Shown piece after piece: positions 33,330 through 40,917 of a stretch of DNA of 64,000 nucleotides. Source of the DNA: Streptomyces flavofungini. Lineage in GTDB: Bacteria; Actinomycetota; Actinomycetes; Streptomycetales; Streptomycetaceae. Where the stretch lies: NCBI RefSeq assembly GCF_014650815.1, contig NZ_BMVR01000006.1, positions 425,912 through 489,911 on the forward strand. Reading direction: 5' to 3'. The position numbers and the translations under genes were made by a program. The notes under the pieces were generated by a model. It was not told where the DNA came from and did no database searches. It worked only from the letters and a program-made list of their open reading frames with translations. Each line of letters starts with the position of its first letter. The stretch's first letter is position 1.

Positions 33330-33950
33330 TTACTTGATCATGTAGATCGTGGCGAAGAGGCCGATCCAGACGACATCGACGAAGTGCCAGTAGTAGGACA
33401 CGACGATGGCGGCGGTCGCCTGCTCGTGGGTGAACCTCCTGGCCGCGTAGGTGCGGCCGAGGACCAGCAGGAAGGCGATCAGGCCGCCTGTCACATGCAG
33501 TCCGTGGAAGCCGGTGGTCAGGTAGAACACCGAGCCGTACGGGTCCGACGAGAGCGAGAGGCCCTCGTGCTTGACCAGCTCCGTGTACTCGAAGACCTGA
33601 CCGCCGATGAAGATCGCACCCATGATGAAGGTGACGATGAACCACATCCGGAGCTTCTTCACATCACCGCGCTCGGCGGCGAAAACGCCGAGCTGGCAGG
33701 TGAGGGAGGAGAGCACCAGGATCGTGGTGTTCGTCGCCGAGAACGGGAAGTTCAGGCTCGACGCCATTTCCTTCCAGTGATCGGGACCCGTAACCGATCG
33801 CAGGGTGAAGTACATCGCGAAGAGGGCCGCGAAGAACATCAGCTCGGAACTCAGCCAGATGATGGTTCCGACGCTGGTGAGGTTCGGTCGATTGACCGGC
33901 GGGTGCGCGTGCCCGGTATCTACTGTCGTTGCTGTCGCCACGACCGACAT
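33330..33950 (-). CDS. ctaE: Cytochrome c oxidase subunit III
   Basis: Membrane subunit of the aa3 oxidase, 206 residues with five hydrophobic segments. Typical segments: WLSSELMFFAALFAMYF, GFHGLHVTGGLIAFLLV and SYYWHFVDVVWIGLFATIYMIK. It heads a set continuing with qcrC, qcrA and qcrB, as in other actinobacteria, physically linking the two complexes. The ATG at 33950 gives the N-terminus I recall for orthologs (MSVVATATTV), but no ribosome site precedes it. It lies inside a perfect inverted repeat (33941-33961). The GTG nine bases further in is an alternative. Confidence 0.95.
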   Translation of the reverse strand: MSVVATATTVDTGHAHPPVNRPNLTSVGTIIWLSSELMFFAALFAMYFTLRSVTGPDHWKEMASSLNFPFSATNTTILVLSSLTCQLGVFAAERGDVKKLRMWFIVTFIMGAIFIGGQVFEYTELVKHEGLSLSSDPYGSVFYLTTGFHGLHVTGGLIAFLLVLGRTYAARRFTHEQATAAIVVSYYWHFVDVVWIGLFATIYMIK

Positions 33951-33961
33951 TATGTCGGTCG
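33941..33961 (-). promoter_or_regulatory. Perfect 10-bp inverted repeat over the ctaE start codon
   Basis: CGACCGACAT, one T, ATGTCGGTCG. The ctaE ATG is part of one arm. On the minus strand the arm junction gives ACATAATG, which also resembles a -10 box (CATAAT). It may be an operator, a start-sequestering mRNA hairpin, or part of a promoter for a nearly leaderless mRNA starting at GTG 33941. Confidence 0.5.
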
Positions 33962-34116
33962 CTTATCCCGCCCTCACCCCGGGGGGTGCCGTTCGGAGTG
34001 TCTGTGGGGTGTGTCCTGCCCGGATGGCCCATCGCGGGGGCGTCCGAAGCGGTGTTGACGGGGTGTCGGGAGGAGTAGCATCCGCGCGAGATGCCACTCG
34101 ACCAAGCGGAGGAACC

Positions 34117-34518
34117 ATGCAGCCGACCGCCACGGTGCTGGTCTACAGCGACAACGCGAACACCCGTGAGCAGGTCCGCCTGGCCACCGGCCGTCGGCCG
34201 GCCGGCGACGTCCCAGAAGTCCGCTTCATCGAGTGCGCGACGCTGCCCGCGGTCCTCGCCGAGCTCGAACGGGGCGGGATCGACGTCTGCGTCCTGGACG
34301 GCGAGGCCGTCCCGGCGGGCGGCATGGGCGTGTGCAGGCAGATCAAGGACGAGATCTTCCAGGCCCCGCCGGTGCTGCTGCTCATCGGGCGCCCCCAGGA
34401 CGCCTGGCTGGCCACCTGGAGCCGCGCGGAGGCCGCGGTGACCTTGCCGGTCGACCCGGTGGAGTTCGCGGCCTCACTGGCCGCCCTGCTCCGCGACAAG
34501 GCGGCCCTGAGCGCCTGA
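34117..34518 (+). CDS. Receiver-like protein lacking the conserved lysine
   Basis: Single-domain protein of 133 residues with the fold pattern of a response-regulator receiver (TVLVYSDN first strand, IDVCVLDGEAVPAGG with Asp61, PPVLLLIGRP, AAVTLPVDPVEF). The usual acidic pair is reduced to SD, and the Lys at strand five is replaced by Leu110 (VTLP for VTKP). No output domain is present. Phosphorylation-dependent switching is therefore unlikely, and it may act as a docking or phosphate-independent partner. GGAGGAACC precedes the ATG. It is divergent from ctaE and convergent with the transpeptidase gene. Confidence 0.85.
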   Translation: MQPTATVLVYSDNANTREQVRLATGRRPAGDVPEVRFIECATLPAVLAELERGGIDVCVLDGEAVPAGGMGVCRQIKDEIFQAPPVLLLIGRPQDAWLATWSRAEAAVTLPVDPVEFAASLAALLRDKAALSA

Positions 34519-34593
34519 GGGGGCGCAGCCGGACCAGACCGGGCCAGACTGACTCAGCCGGGCCCAGACCGGCCTAGGCGGACCCGGACCGGC

Positions 34594-35841
34594 TCAGACG
34601 GACTGGGGGCGCAGTCGCGCCACGTCCGCGGGCTTGTGGCCCTCCTTGGTGCCGCCGAGGAGGGCACTGCCCTCGACCCACTTCTTCCAGCTCACGTTCC
34701 AGTCGCCGAATCCGTTCCCGAACGGGTCCATGTCGGCGCCGTAACTGTTGACGACCTTCACGATGTCACCCTGACGGACGGTCTCGTAGAACCACGCGGC
34801 GTTGCCGGTGCTCATCCCGGTGCAGCCGTGGCTGGTGTTGGCGTAGCCCTGGGAGCCCACCGACCAGGGGGCGGCGTGCACGTATTCGCCGCTGTCGGTG
34901 ACCCTCGTGGCGTAGTAGACCATCTTGTCGTAGAAGTCCGAGGCGCCGATGCTGGCGCTGGTCATGCGGACCGCGTACTCCTTGCCCAGGACGACCTTGA
35001 TGCCGTTGCGGGTCGAGTAGCCGGGCTTGCCGGTGGTGACCGGCATGGAGTTGATCTCCTCGCCGTTGCGGTAGACGGTCATCCAGTGCGAGCCGGCGTC
35101 CGTCACGGCCACGATCTTGTCGCCGGTGGTGAACCGCAGGGGCTTGGTGTCGGTGCCCCAGAGCTTCTCGGTGACCTTGATGCCGTCGAGGTTGCTGTGG
35201 ACGTCGACGGTGGCGTGGGTGGGCCAGTAGTCCTTGGGGCGGTAGTGCAGCGTCCGGCTGTCCACCCAGTGCCAGGCGCCCTCCGTGGCGGGCTGCGAGC
35301 GGACCTTCAGGGCGCGTTCGACGACGGCCCTGGCCTGCTCGCCCTTGACCTTGGCGCTGAGCTTGGCCGTGACGGGCTGGCCGACGCCGTACTTGCCCGC
35401 CTCGGGGCCGAAGGTGACCTTCAGCTGCTTCTTCTTGGCGGCCGTGTCCGTGCCGAAGCTGAGGACCTTGCGGCCGGGTGAGCCCTCGTCGTCCTCGGTG
35501 CTGACCCGCACCGTGTACTGGGCGCCCGCGGCGAGGGGCGCCGTGCTGTGCCACCGGGAGCCGTCGGCGGTGAGTTCGCCCGCCACGTAGCGGCCCATGG
35601 CGTCGGTGGCCGTCACGTCGGTGATGCGTCCGTCGTCGCCCTCGGCGGTGATTTCGAGCGGCTTGTCGGGGTCGGCCTTCTGGCTGCCCGCGGGGCCGTT
35701 GAACGCGATCTGACTCGCCGCGTCGTACGGCTTGGCCGAGAGCGGATGGCCGTCGCTGCCGCAGGCCGTGGCCCCCGCACCGAGGGCGACCACCAGCATC
35801 GTGCAGCTCAGTACCGTGCGGATTCGCGGTGAGTGTCTCAT
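34594..35841 (-). CDS. L,D-transpeptidase lipoprotein (YkuD domain with Ig-like domains)
   Basis: Extracytoplasmic enzyme of 415 residues that forms 3-3 peptidoglycan cross-links or attaches proteins to peptidoglycan. The N-terminus has a signal peptide and lipobox (GATAC, about residue 27). Two Ig-like domains follow (about 35-245), as in mycobacterial LdtMt2. The YkuD domain carries the catalytic motif SHGCTGMSTGNAAWFY with nucleophile Cys and preceding His. The ATG at 35841 was chosen over GTG 35847; neither has a good ribosome site. It lies downstream of ctaF behind a strong hairpin, so it is expressed on its own. Confidence 0.94.
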   Translation of the reverse strand: MRHSPRIRTVLSCTMLVVALGAGATACGSDGHPLSAKPYDAASQIAFNGPAGSQKADPDKPLEITAEGDDGRITDVTATDAMGRYVAGELTADGSRWHSTAPLAAGAQYTVRVSTEDDEGSPGRKVLSFGTDTAAKKKQLKVTFGPEAGKYGVGQPVTAKLSAKVKGEQARAVVERALKVRSQPATEGAWHWVDSRTLHYRPKDYWPTHATVDVHSNLDGIKVTEKLWGTDTKPLRFTTGDKIVAVTDAGSHWMTVYRNGEEINSMPVTTGKPGYSTRNGIKVVLGKEYAVRMTSASIGASDFYDKMVYYATRVTDSGEYVHAAPWSVGSQGYANTSHGCTGMSTGNAAWFYETVRQGDIVKVVNSYGADMDPFGNGFGDWNVSWKKWVEGSALLGGTKEGHKPADVARLRPQSV

Positions 35842-35925
35842 GAGCACACGTTATGAAGATTCGTCAGGACCGGCGCGCGGAGTGACCCGTACGAGTTCCC
35901 CCGAAAGGCCGAGTGGGCGCACGGC

Positions 35926-35967
35926 CGAGGGGCCCGGACGCTCCTGACGGAGTGTCCGGGCCCCTCG
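35926..35967 (-). terminator. Terminator after the ctaC-ctaD-ctaF operon
   Basis: Nineteen-pair stem with one G-T wobble: CGAGGGGCCCGGACGCTCC, loop TGAC, then the complement. It stands 22 bases past the ctaF stop. No T run follows, common for high-GC terminators. Confidence 0.75.
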
Positions 35968-35988
35968 GGCCCTGCTGGTGCGGGAGAA

Positions 35989-36387
35989 CTACTGGTTCTG
36001 GTTCTCGCCGCGGTAGTACTCGAAGACCCAGCCCCACAGTCCGATGAGGAGCATCGGGGCGGAGAAGTACAGCAGCCACCAGCCGAAGACGACGCCCATG
36101 AAGGCGAGCGCGCCACCGATGGCCAGGGAGAGCGGCTGCCAGCTGTGCGGGCTGAAGAAGCCCACCTCGCCGGCCTCGTCCGCGACGTCGGCCTCGGTGT
36201 TGTCCTGTGCGGAGGCGTCGACACGCCGGGCCGTGAAGGCCAGGTAGTAGCCGATCATGATGCACAGGCCGAAGGCCAGGAAGAGCGCGGTGGTACCGGC
36301 GGGCTCCTTCGACCACCAGCCATAGACGATCGCCATGGCCAGTACGAAGACGCTCAGCCAGATGAACATCTTGCCCTGGATCTTCAC
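35989..36387 (-). CDS. ctaF: Cytochrome c oxidase subunit IV, actinobacterial type
   Basis: Small membrane subunit of aa3 oxidase, 132 residues with four hydrophobic segments (KMFIWLSVFVLAMAIVYGWW, TTALFLAFGLCIMIGYYL, LSLAIGGALAFMGVVFGWW, APMLLIGLWGWVFEYYRG). This four-helix form with a central acidic loop is specific to actinobacteria. The GTG start overlaps the ctaD stop (GTGA), showing coupling in the operon ctaC-ctaD-ctaF. A long hairpin after the stop ends the operon. Confidence 0.95.
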   Translation of the reverse strand: MKIQGKMFIWLSVFVLAMAIVYGWWSKEPAGTTALFLAFGLCIMIGYYLAFTARRVDASAQDNTEADVADEAGEVGFFSPHSWQPLSLAIGGALAFMGVVFGWWLLYFSAPMLLIGLWGWVFEYYRGENQNQ

Positions 36388-38120
36388 TTGCCGGCCTCCT
36401 TGCCGCCAGCGAGAGCCTTCTCGCCGTGACCGGCGTTCTCGAGCTGGTCGAGTGCGGCGATCTCCGGGTGGTGCAGGTCGAACGCCGGGGATTCACTACG
36501 AATACGCGGCAGCGTGAGGAAGTTGTGCCGCGGCGGCGGGCAGGACGTCGCCCACTCCAGCGAGCGGCCGTAGCCCCACGGGTCGTCGACCTCGATCTTC
36601 TTGCCGTACTTGGCCGTCTTCCAGATGTTGTAGAAGAACGGCAGGATCGACAGGCCGAGCAGGAACGAGGCGATCGTCGAGATCGTGTTCAAGGCGGTGA
36701 AGCCGTCCGCGTCCAGGTAGTCCGCGTACCGGCGCGGCATGCCCTCCGCGCCCAGCCAGTGCTGGACGAGGAACGTGCCGTGGAAGCCGATGAACAGCGT
36801 CCAGAACGTGATCTTGCCGAGCCGCTCGTCGAGCATCTTGCCGGTGAACTTCGGCCACCAGAAGTGGAATCCGGCGAACATCGCGAACACCACGGTGCCG
36901 AAGACGACGTAGTGGAAGTGCGCGACCACGAAGTACGAGTCCGACACATGGAAGTCCATCGGCGGCGAGGCCAGGATGACGCCCGTCAGACCACCGAAGG
37001 TGAAGGTGATCAGGAAGCCGATCGCCCAGAGCATCGGGGTCTCGAAGGACAAGGACCCCTTCCACATCGTTCCGATCCAGTTGAAGAACTTCACGCCTGT
37101 TGGCACGGCGATCAGGAACGTCATGAAGGAGAAGAACGGTAGGAGTACGCCGCCTGTGACGTACATGTGGTGCGCCCACACCGTCACCGAAAGACCGGCG
37201 ATGGCGATGGTCGCGCCGATGAGACCCATGTAGCCGAACATCGGCTTGCGGGAGAAGACCGGGATGACTTCGGAAATGATTCCGAAGAATGGTAGAGCGA
37301 TGATGTACACCTCTGGATGGCCGAAGAACCAGAAGAGGTGTTGCCATAGCAAGGCCCCGCCATTGGCCGCGTCAAAGATGTGGGCACCGAATTTGCGGTC
37401 CGCCTCCAGGGCGAACAGCGCGGCGGCCAGGACCGGGAAGGCGAGCAGCACGAGCACCGCGGTCAGCAGCACGTTCCACACGAAGATCGGCATGCGGAAC
37501 ATCGTCATGCCGGGGGCGCGCATGCAGATGATGGTGGTGATGAAGTTGACCGAGCCGAGGATCGTGCCGAAGCCGGAGAAGGCCAGACCCATGATCCACA
37601 TGTCGGCGCCGATGCCCGGCGAGCGGACCGCGTCCGACAGCGGGCTGTAGGCGAACCAGCCGAAGTCGGCGGCGCCGTTCGGGGTGAGGAAGCCACCGAC
37701 CGCGATCAGCGAGCCGAACAGGTACAGCCAGTAGGCGAACATGTTCAGACGCGGGAAGGCCACGTCGGGGGCGCCGATCTGGAGCGGCATGATCCAGTTC
37801 GCGAAGCCCGCGAACAGCGGCGTCGCGAACATCAGCAGCATGATCGTGCCGTGCATCGTGAACGCCTGGTTGAACTGCTCGTTCGACATGATCTGCGTAC
37901 CCGGGCGGGCGAGCTCGGCGCGCATGAAGAGCGCCATCACTCCGCCGATGCAGAAGAACGCGAACGACGTGACCAGATAGAGCGTGCCGATCGTCTTGTG
38001 GTCAGTGGTGGTCAACCACTTGATGACGACGTTTCCCGGCTGCTTGCGCCTGACCGGCAGCTCGTCCTCGTACGAGTCGGCTGCTGCCGCGGCACCCTGG
38101 GGTTCGTTGAGGATGCTCAC
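36384..38120 (-). CDS. ctaD: Cytochrome c oxidase subunit I
   Basis: Catalytic subunit of aa3 oxidase, 578 residues with twelve membrane helices. It holds heme a, heme a3 and CuB: HGTIMLLMF (heme a His), GHPEVYI (cross-linked His-Tyr of CuB), WAHHMYVTGG (CuB His pair) and VVAHFHYVVFGTVVF (heme ligands). The GTG start overlaps the ctaC stop as GTGA. Codon use is abnormal between about 37080 and 37400: CTA, CTT, TTG, CCA, ACA, GAA, AAT, AAA and TTT codons cluster there, exactly over the HPEVY and HHMYVTGG region, while flanks are normal. The protein sequence itself is unremarkable. Confidence 0.98.
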   Translation of the reverse strand: MSILNEPQGAAAAADSYEDELPVRRKQPGNVVIKWLTTTDHKTIGTLYLVTSFAFFCIGGVMALFMRAELARPGTQIMSNEQFNQAFTMHGTIMLLMFATPLFAGFANWIMPLQIGAPDVAFPRLNMFAYWLYLFGSLIAVGGFLTPNGAADFGWFAYSPLSDAVRSPGIGADMWIMGLAFSGFGTILGSVNFITTIICMRAPGMTMFRMPIFVWNVLLTAVLVLLAFPVLAAALFALEADRKFGAHIFDAANGGALLWQHLFWFFGHPEVYIIALPFFGIISEVIPVFSRKPMFGYMGLIGATIAIAGLSVTVWAHHMYVTGGVLLPFFSFMTFLIAVPTGVKFFNWIGTMWKGSLSFETPMLWAIGFLITFTFGGLTGVILASPPMDFHVSDSYFVVAHFHYVVFGTVVFAMFAGFHFWWPKFTGKMLDERLGKITFWTLFIGFHGTFLVQHWLGAEGMPRRYADYLDADGFTALNTISTIASFLLGLSILPFFYNIWKTAKYGKKIEVDDPWGYGRSLEWATSCPPPRHNFLTLPRIRSESPAFDLHHPEIAALDQLENAGHGEKALAGGKEAGK

Positions 38121-39079
38121 AGGTTGTTCGTCTCCCGGTTCTTCTCGTGGCCCGTCTGCTCGATGCCGGCCGGGATGTAACCGGTCTGGTTCTTCTTCGC
38201 GAGGTCTTCCAGGTGCTTCTGGTAGCGCTCGGGAGAGACGACCTTGACGTTGAAGAGCATCCGGGAGTGGTCGACGCCGCAGAGCTCGGCGCACTTGCCC
38301 ATGAAGGTGCCCTCCTTGTTGGGAGTCACCTCGAAGGCGTTGGTGTGGCCCGGGATGACGTCCTGCTTCATGAGGAACGGAACCACCCAGAAGGAGTGGA
38401 TGACGTCACGCGAAGTCAGCACGAAGCGGACCTTCTCGCCCTTGGGGAGCCAGAGGGTCGGGCCGGGGTTGCCGTTCTGCGGGTTCCGCTCGCCGGGCGT
38501 ACCGACCTGGTAGACGCCGCCGGCGTTGGCCGGGAAGTCCTTGCGGAACCGGTCCGGAATGGCGTCCAGTTCCTTGGCGGTCCTGGCGTTGTCCTTGTTG
38601 GAGCCCTTCACGTTCTCGACGTAGTTGAAGCCCCAGCTCCACTGGAAGCCGACCACGTTGATGGTGTGGGCGGGCTTGTCGTCGAGCTTGAGGAGCTTGG
38701 ACTCGTCGCGTGCCGTGAAGTAGAAGAGCACCGAGACGATGATGAGCGGGACCACCGTGTACAGCGCCTCGATGGGCATGTTGTAACGCGTCTGCGGAGG
38801 AACCTCCACCTTGGTGCGGCTGCGCCGGTGGAAGATGATGCTCCACACGATCAGGCCCCAGACCAGCACGCCCGTGGCGAGCGCAGCCGCCCACGAGCCC
38901 TGCCAGAGGGAGAGGATCCGCGGAGCCTCCTCCGTGACCGGGGTCGGCATACCAAGGCGGGGAAAGTCCTTGTATGTGCAACCGGTGGCGGTTACCAGGA
39001 CCAGGCCCGCAGTCAATGCCTGCAGCAGCTTCCGCCGCATCGGGCGCCGCGGCGAGCGGTCGGAGCCGTTGGGACTCAC
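38117..39079 (-). CDS. ctaC: Cytochrome c oxidase subunit II
   Basis: Binds the CuA centre that receives electrons from QcrC. The 320-residue protein begins with a signal sequence and lipobox (TATGC, about residue 34), then two membrane helices (about 62-85 and 106-124), then the cupredoxin domain. CuA ligands are in VIHSFWVVPF and CAELCGVDHSRM (two Cys, His, Met and the bridging Glu). The GTG is preceded by GGAAGG. It is the first gene of ctaC-ctaD-ctaF. An inverted repeat overlapping a TAGGGT -10 box lies about 100 bases upstream. Confidence 0.97.
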   Translation of the reverse strand: MSPNGSDRSPRRPMRRKLLQALTAGLVLVTATGCTYKDFPRLGMPTPVTEEAPRILSLWQGSWAAALATGVLVWGLIVWSIIFHRRSRTKVEVPPQTRYNMPIEALYTVVPLIIVSVLFYFTARDESKLLKLDDKPAHTINVVGFQWSWGFNYVENVKGSNKDNARTAKELDAIPDRFRKDFPANAGGVYQVGTPGERNPQNGNPGPTLWLPKGEKVRFVLTSRDVIHSFWVVPFLMKQDVIPGHTNAFEVTPNKEGTFMGKCAELCGVDHSRMLFNVKVVSPERYQKHLEDLAKKNQTGYIPAGIEQTGHEKNRETNNL

Positions 39080-39158
39080 GTAGCGCCTTCCCGAGAGTCT
39101 CGCCCGCGCTGTTGGCTGCGGCCTTCTCGGTGGTCGGTCGCCGCCCTGCGTCGGGCAG

Positions 39159-39189
39159 GGGTTTGGATGTTTATGCGGACCAAACCCTA
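39159..39189 (-). promoter_or_regulatory. ctaC promoter -10 box with overlapping 8-bp inverted repeat
   Basis: On the minus strand TAGGGT (39189-39184) fits a Streptomyces -10. GGGTTTGG (39187-39180) overlaps it and is matched by CCAAACCC (39166-39159) 13 bases on. A repressor bound there would block initiation; as RNA it would be a 5' hairpin. No convincing -35 is seen. The leader to the ctaC GTG would be about 100 bases. The rest of the 359-base gap 39080-39438 contains only this and the hairpin at 39330-39378. Confidence 0.5.
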
Positions 39190-39329
39190 CTGGACGCTAT
39201 TTGGGGTCGCGCGGGGAGGGTGCCTAACGCGCCGCGGGTCACTCTGAAGAGGTGGGATGCCCCTCCGTCGGCCGGTATCTGACGGAGGGTTGGGGCGCCC
39301 TCCGGCCCTTGGGGATCGTATGTTCGGCG

Positions 39330-39378
39330 GGTGCGGGTCCGCTCCCCATTGCTCGCGCCCGCGCGGCGGAGCCGCACC
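39330..39378. repeat. Intergenic hairpin repeat upstream of the desulfurase fusion
   Basis: Arms GGTGCGGGTCCGC and GCGGAGCCGCACC pair with one mismatch around a 23-base loop. The block to about 39415 (ending CCCGCGCCCCTT) resembles another common Streptomyces intergenic repeat, from memory. It stands 60 bases before a gene start and so may be in the 5' leader. Confidence 0.5.
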
Positions 39379-39438
39379 AGGTGACAGTCCCGCGCCCCTT
39401 GACCACGCCTCCCCTGGGCCGAACGTTAGTTTTGCCGT

Positions 39439-40827
39439 GTGTCCTACTTCGACGTTGCCTCCGCTGCTCCTCTTCATCCCGTTGCCCGGCAGGCGCTGAC
39501 GGCCTCGCTGGATGAGGGGTGGGCCGATCCGGCGCGGCTGTACCGGGAGGGGCGGCGGGCCCGGATGCTGCTCGACGCGGCGCGGGAGGCCGCCGCCGAG
39601 GCCGTGGGGTGCCGGGCGGACGAGCTGGTGTTCACGCCTTCGGGGACGCGTGCGCTGTACGACGGCGTCGCGGGTGCCCTCGCCGGGCGGCGGCGGGTGG
39701 GGCGGCAGCTGGTGGTGTCCGCCGTCGAACATTCGGCCGTACTCCATTCGGCCGCGGCGCACGAGCAGGCCGGCGGGGCGGTGACCGAGGTCGGCGTGGA
39801 CCGGGCGGGTGCGGTGACGGCGGGCGGGTACGAGGACGCGCTGCGCGCGGACACGGCCCTTGCGTGTCTGCAGTCCGCCAACCACGAGGTGGGGACCGAG
39901 CAGCCGGTGGCCGAGGTCGCCGAGGTCTGCCGGGCGGCCGGGGTGCCGCTGCTCGTGGACGCGGCGCAGTCGCTGCCGTGGGGCGCGGTGGACGGCGACT
40001 GGTCGCTGCTCGCCGCCAGCGCCCACAAGTGGGGCGGGCCCGCCGGGGTCGGGCTGCTCGTGGTGCGCAAGGGGGTGCGGTTCGCGCCGCGGGGACCGGT
40101 GGACGAGCGGGAGTCGGGGCGCTCCCCCGGCTTCGAGAACATCCCGGCGATCGTGGCGGCCGCGGCGGCGCTGCGGGCGGTGCGGGCCGAGGCGGCGGCG
40201 GAGGCGGTGCGGCTGCGGGAGTTGACGGAGCGGATCCGGGCGCGGGTGCCCGCTCTGGTGCCGGATGTGGAGGTCGTCGGTGATCCGGTGCGGCGGCTGC
40301 CCCACCTCGTCACCTTCTCCTGTCTCTATGTCGACGGGGAGACGCTGCTGCACGAGCTGGACCGGGCGGGGTTCTCGGTGTCGTCCGGCTCGTCCTGCAC
40401 CAGCAGCACGCTGACGCCGAGCCATGTGCTCAAGGCGATGGGTGTGGTCAGCGAGGGCAACGTACGGGTGTCGCTGCCGCCCGGCACCGCGGCCGCCGAG
40501 GTCGAGCGGTTCCTGGAGGTGCTGCCCGGCGCCGTGGCCGGGGTGCGGGAGAAGCTGGGCGCGCCGGTCGCCGTCACCGCGACGGGCACGCTGGACGAGG
40601 TCACCGTCGACGCGCTGGGCGAGCGGTGCCCGCTGCCCGTGATCGAGCTGGCGAAGGCGCTCCCCCGGGTCCGGGTCGGCGGCACGGTCACCGTCCTGTC
40701 GGACGACGAGGTCGCGGCCGTGGACATTCCGGCGTGGTGCTGGACGCAGCGGCAGGAGTACGTGGGGGCGCGGGAGCGGCCCGACGGGGCGGCCGGGGTG
40801 GCGTACGAGGTGCGGCGGCTGGTGTAG
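39439..40827 (+). CDS. Cysteine desulfurase-TusA fusion protein
   Basis: Two-domain protein of 462 residues. Residues 1-370 are an IscS-type desulfurase: His98 in VEHSAV, VDAAQSLPWG, PLP lysine Lys197 in SAHKWGG, and active-site Cys320 in SSGSSCTSS, the short-loop class. Residues 385-455 are a TusA/SirA sulfur carrier with its persulfide cysteine Cys397 in GERCPLPVIELAKAL. The fusion would pass the sulfane sulfur from Cys320 directly to Cys397 for Fe-S, thiocarboxylate or tRNA thiolation routes. No strong ribosome site precedes the GTG, so a leaderless or short-leader mRNA is possible. It lies between the oxidase operon and adenosine kinase. Confidence 0.92.
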   Translation: MSYFDVASAAPLHPVARQALTASLDEGWADPARLYREGRRARMLLDAAREAAAEAVGCRADELVFTPSGTRALYDGVAGALAGRRRVGRQLVVSAVEHSAVLHSAAAHEQAGGAVTEVGVDRAGAVTAGGYEDALRADTALACLQSANHEVGTEQPVAEVAEVCRAAGVPLLVDAAQSLPWGAVDGDWSLLAASAHKWGGPAGVGLLVVRKGVRFAPRGPVDERESGRSPGFENIPAIVAAAAALRAVRAEAAAEAVRLRELTERIRARVPALVPDVEVVGDPVRRLPHLVTFSCLYVDGETLLHELDRAGFSVSSGSSCTSSTLTPSHVLKAMGVVSEGNVRVSLPPGTAAAEVERFLEVLPGAVAGVREKLGAPVAVTATGTLDEVTVDALGERCPLPVIELAKALPRVRVGGTVTVLSDDEVAAVDIPAWCWTQRQEYVGARERPDGAAGVAYEVRRLV

Positions 40828-40875
40828 CCGGGGCGGCGGGCCACGGGGCGCGGCCCGGGAGGGGGCCGCGGTGCG

Positions 40876-40910
40876 GCCGGGTGCGGGGCCGGTCGGCGCC
40901 CGCACCCGGC
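40876..40910. terminator. Bidirectional terminator between convergent genes
   Basis: Twelve-pair stem GCCGGGTGCGGG / CCCGCACCCGGC with an 11-base loop, between the stop of the desulfurase fusion (40827) and the stop of the adenosine kinase gene (40918). Confidence 0.7.
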
Positions 40911-40917
40911 GGCACGG

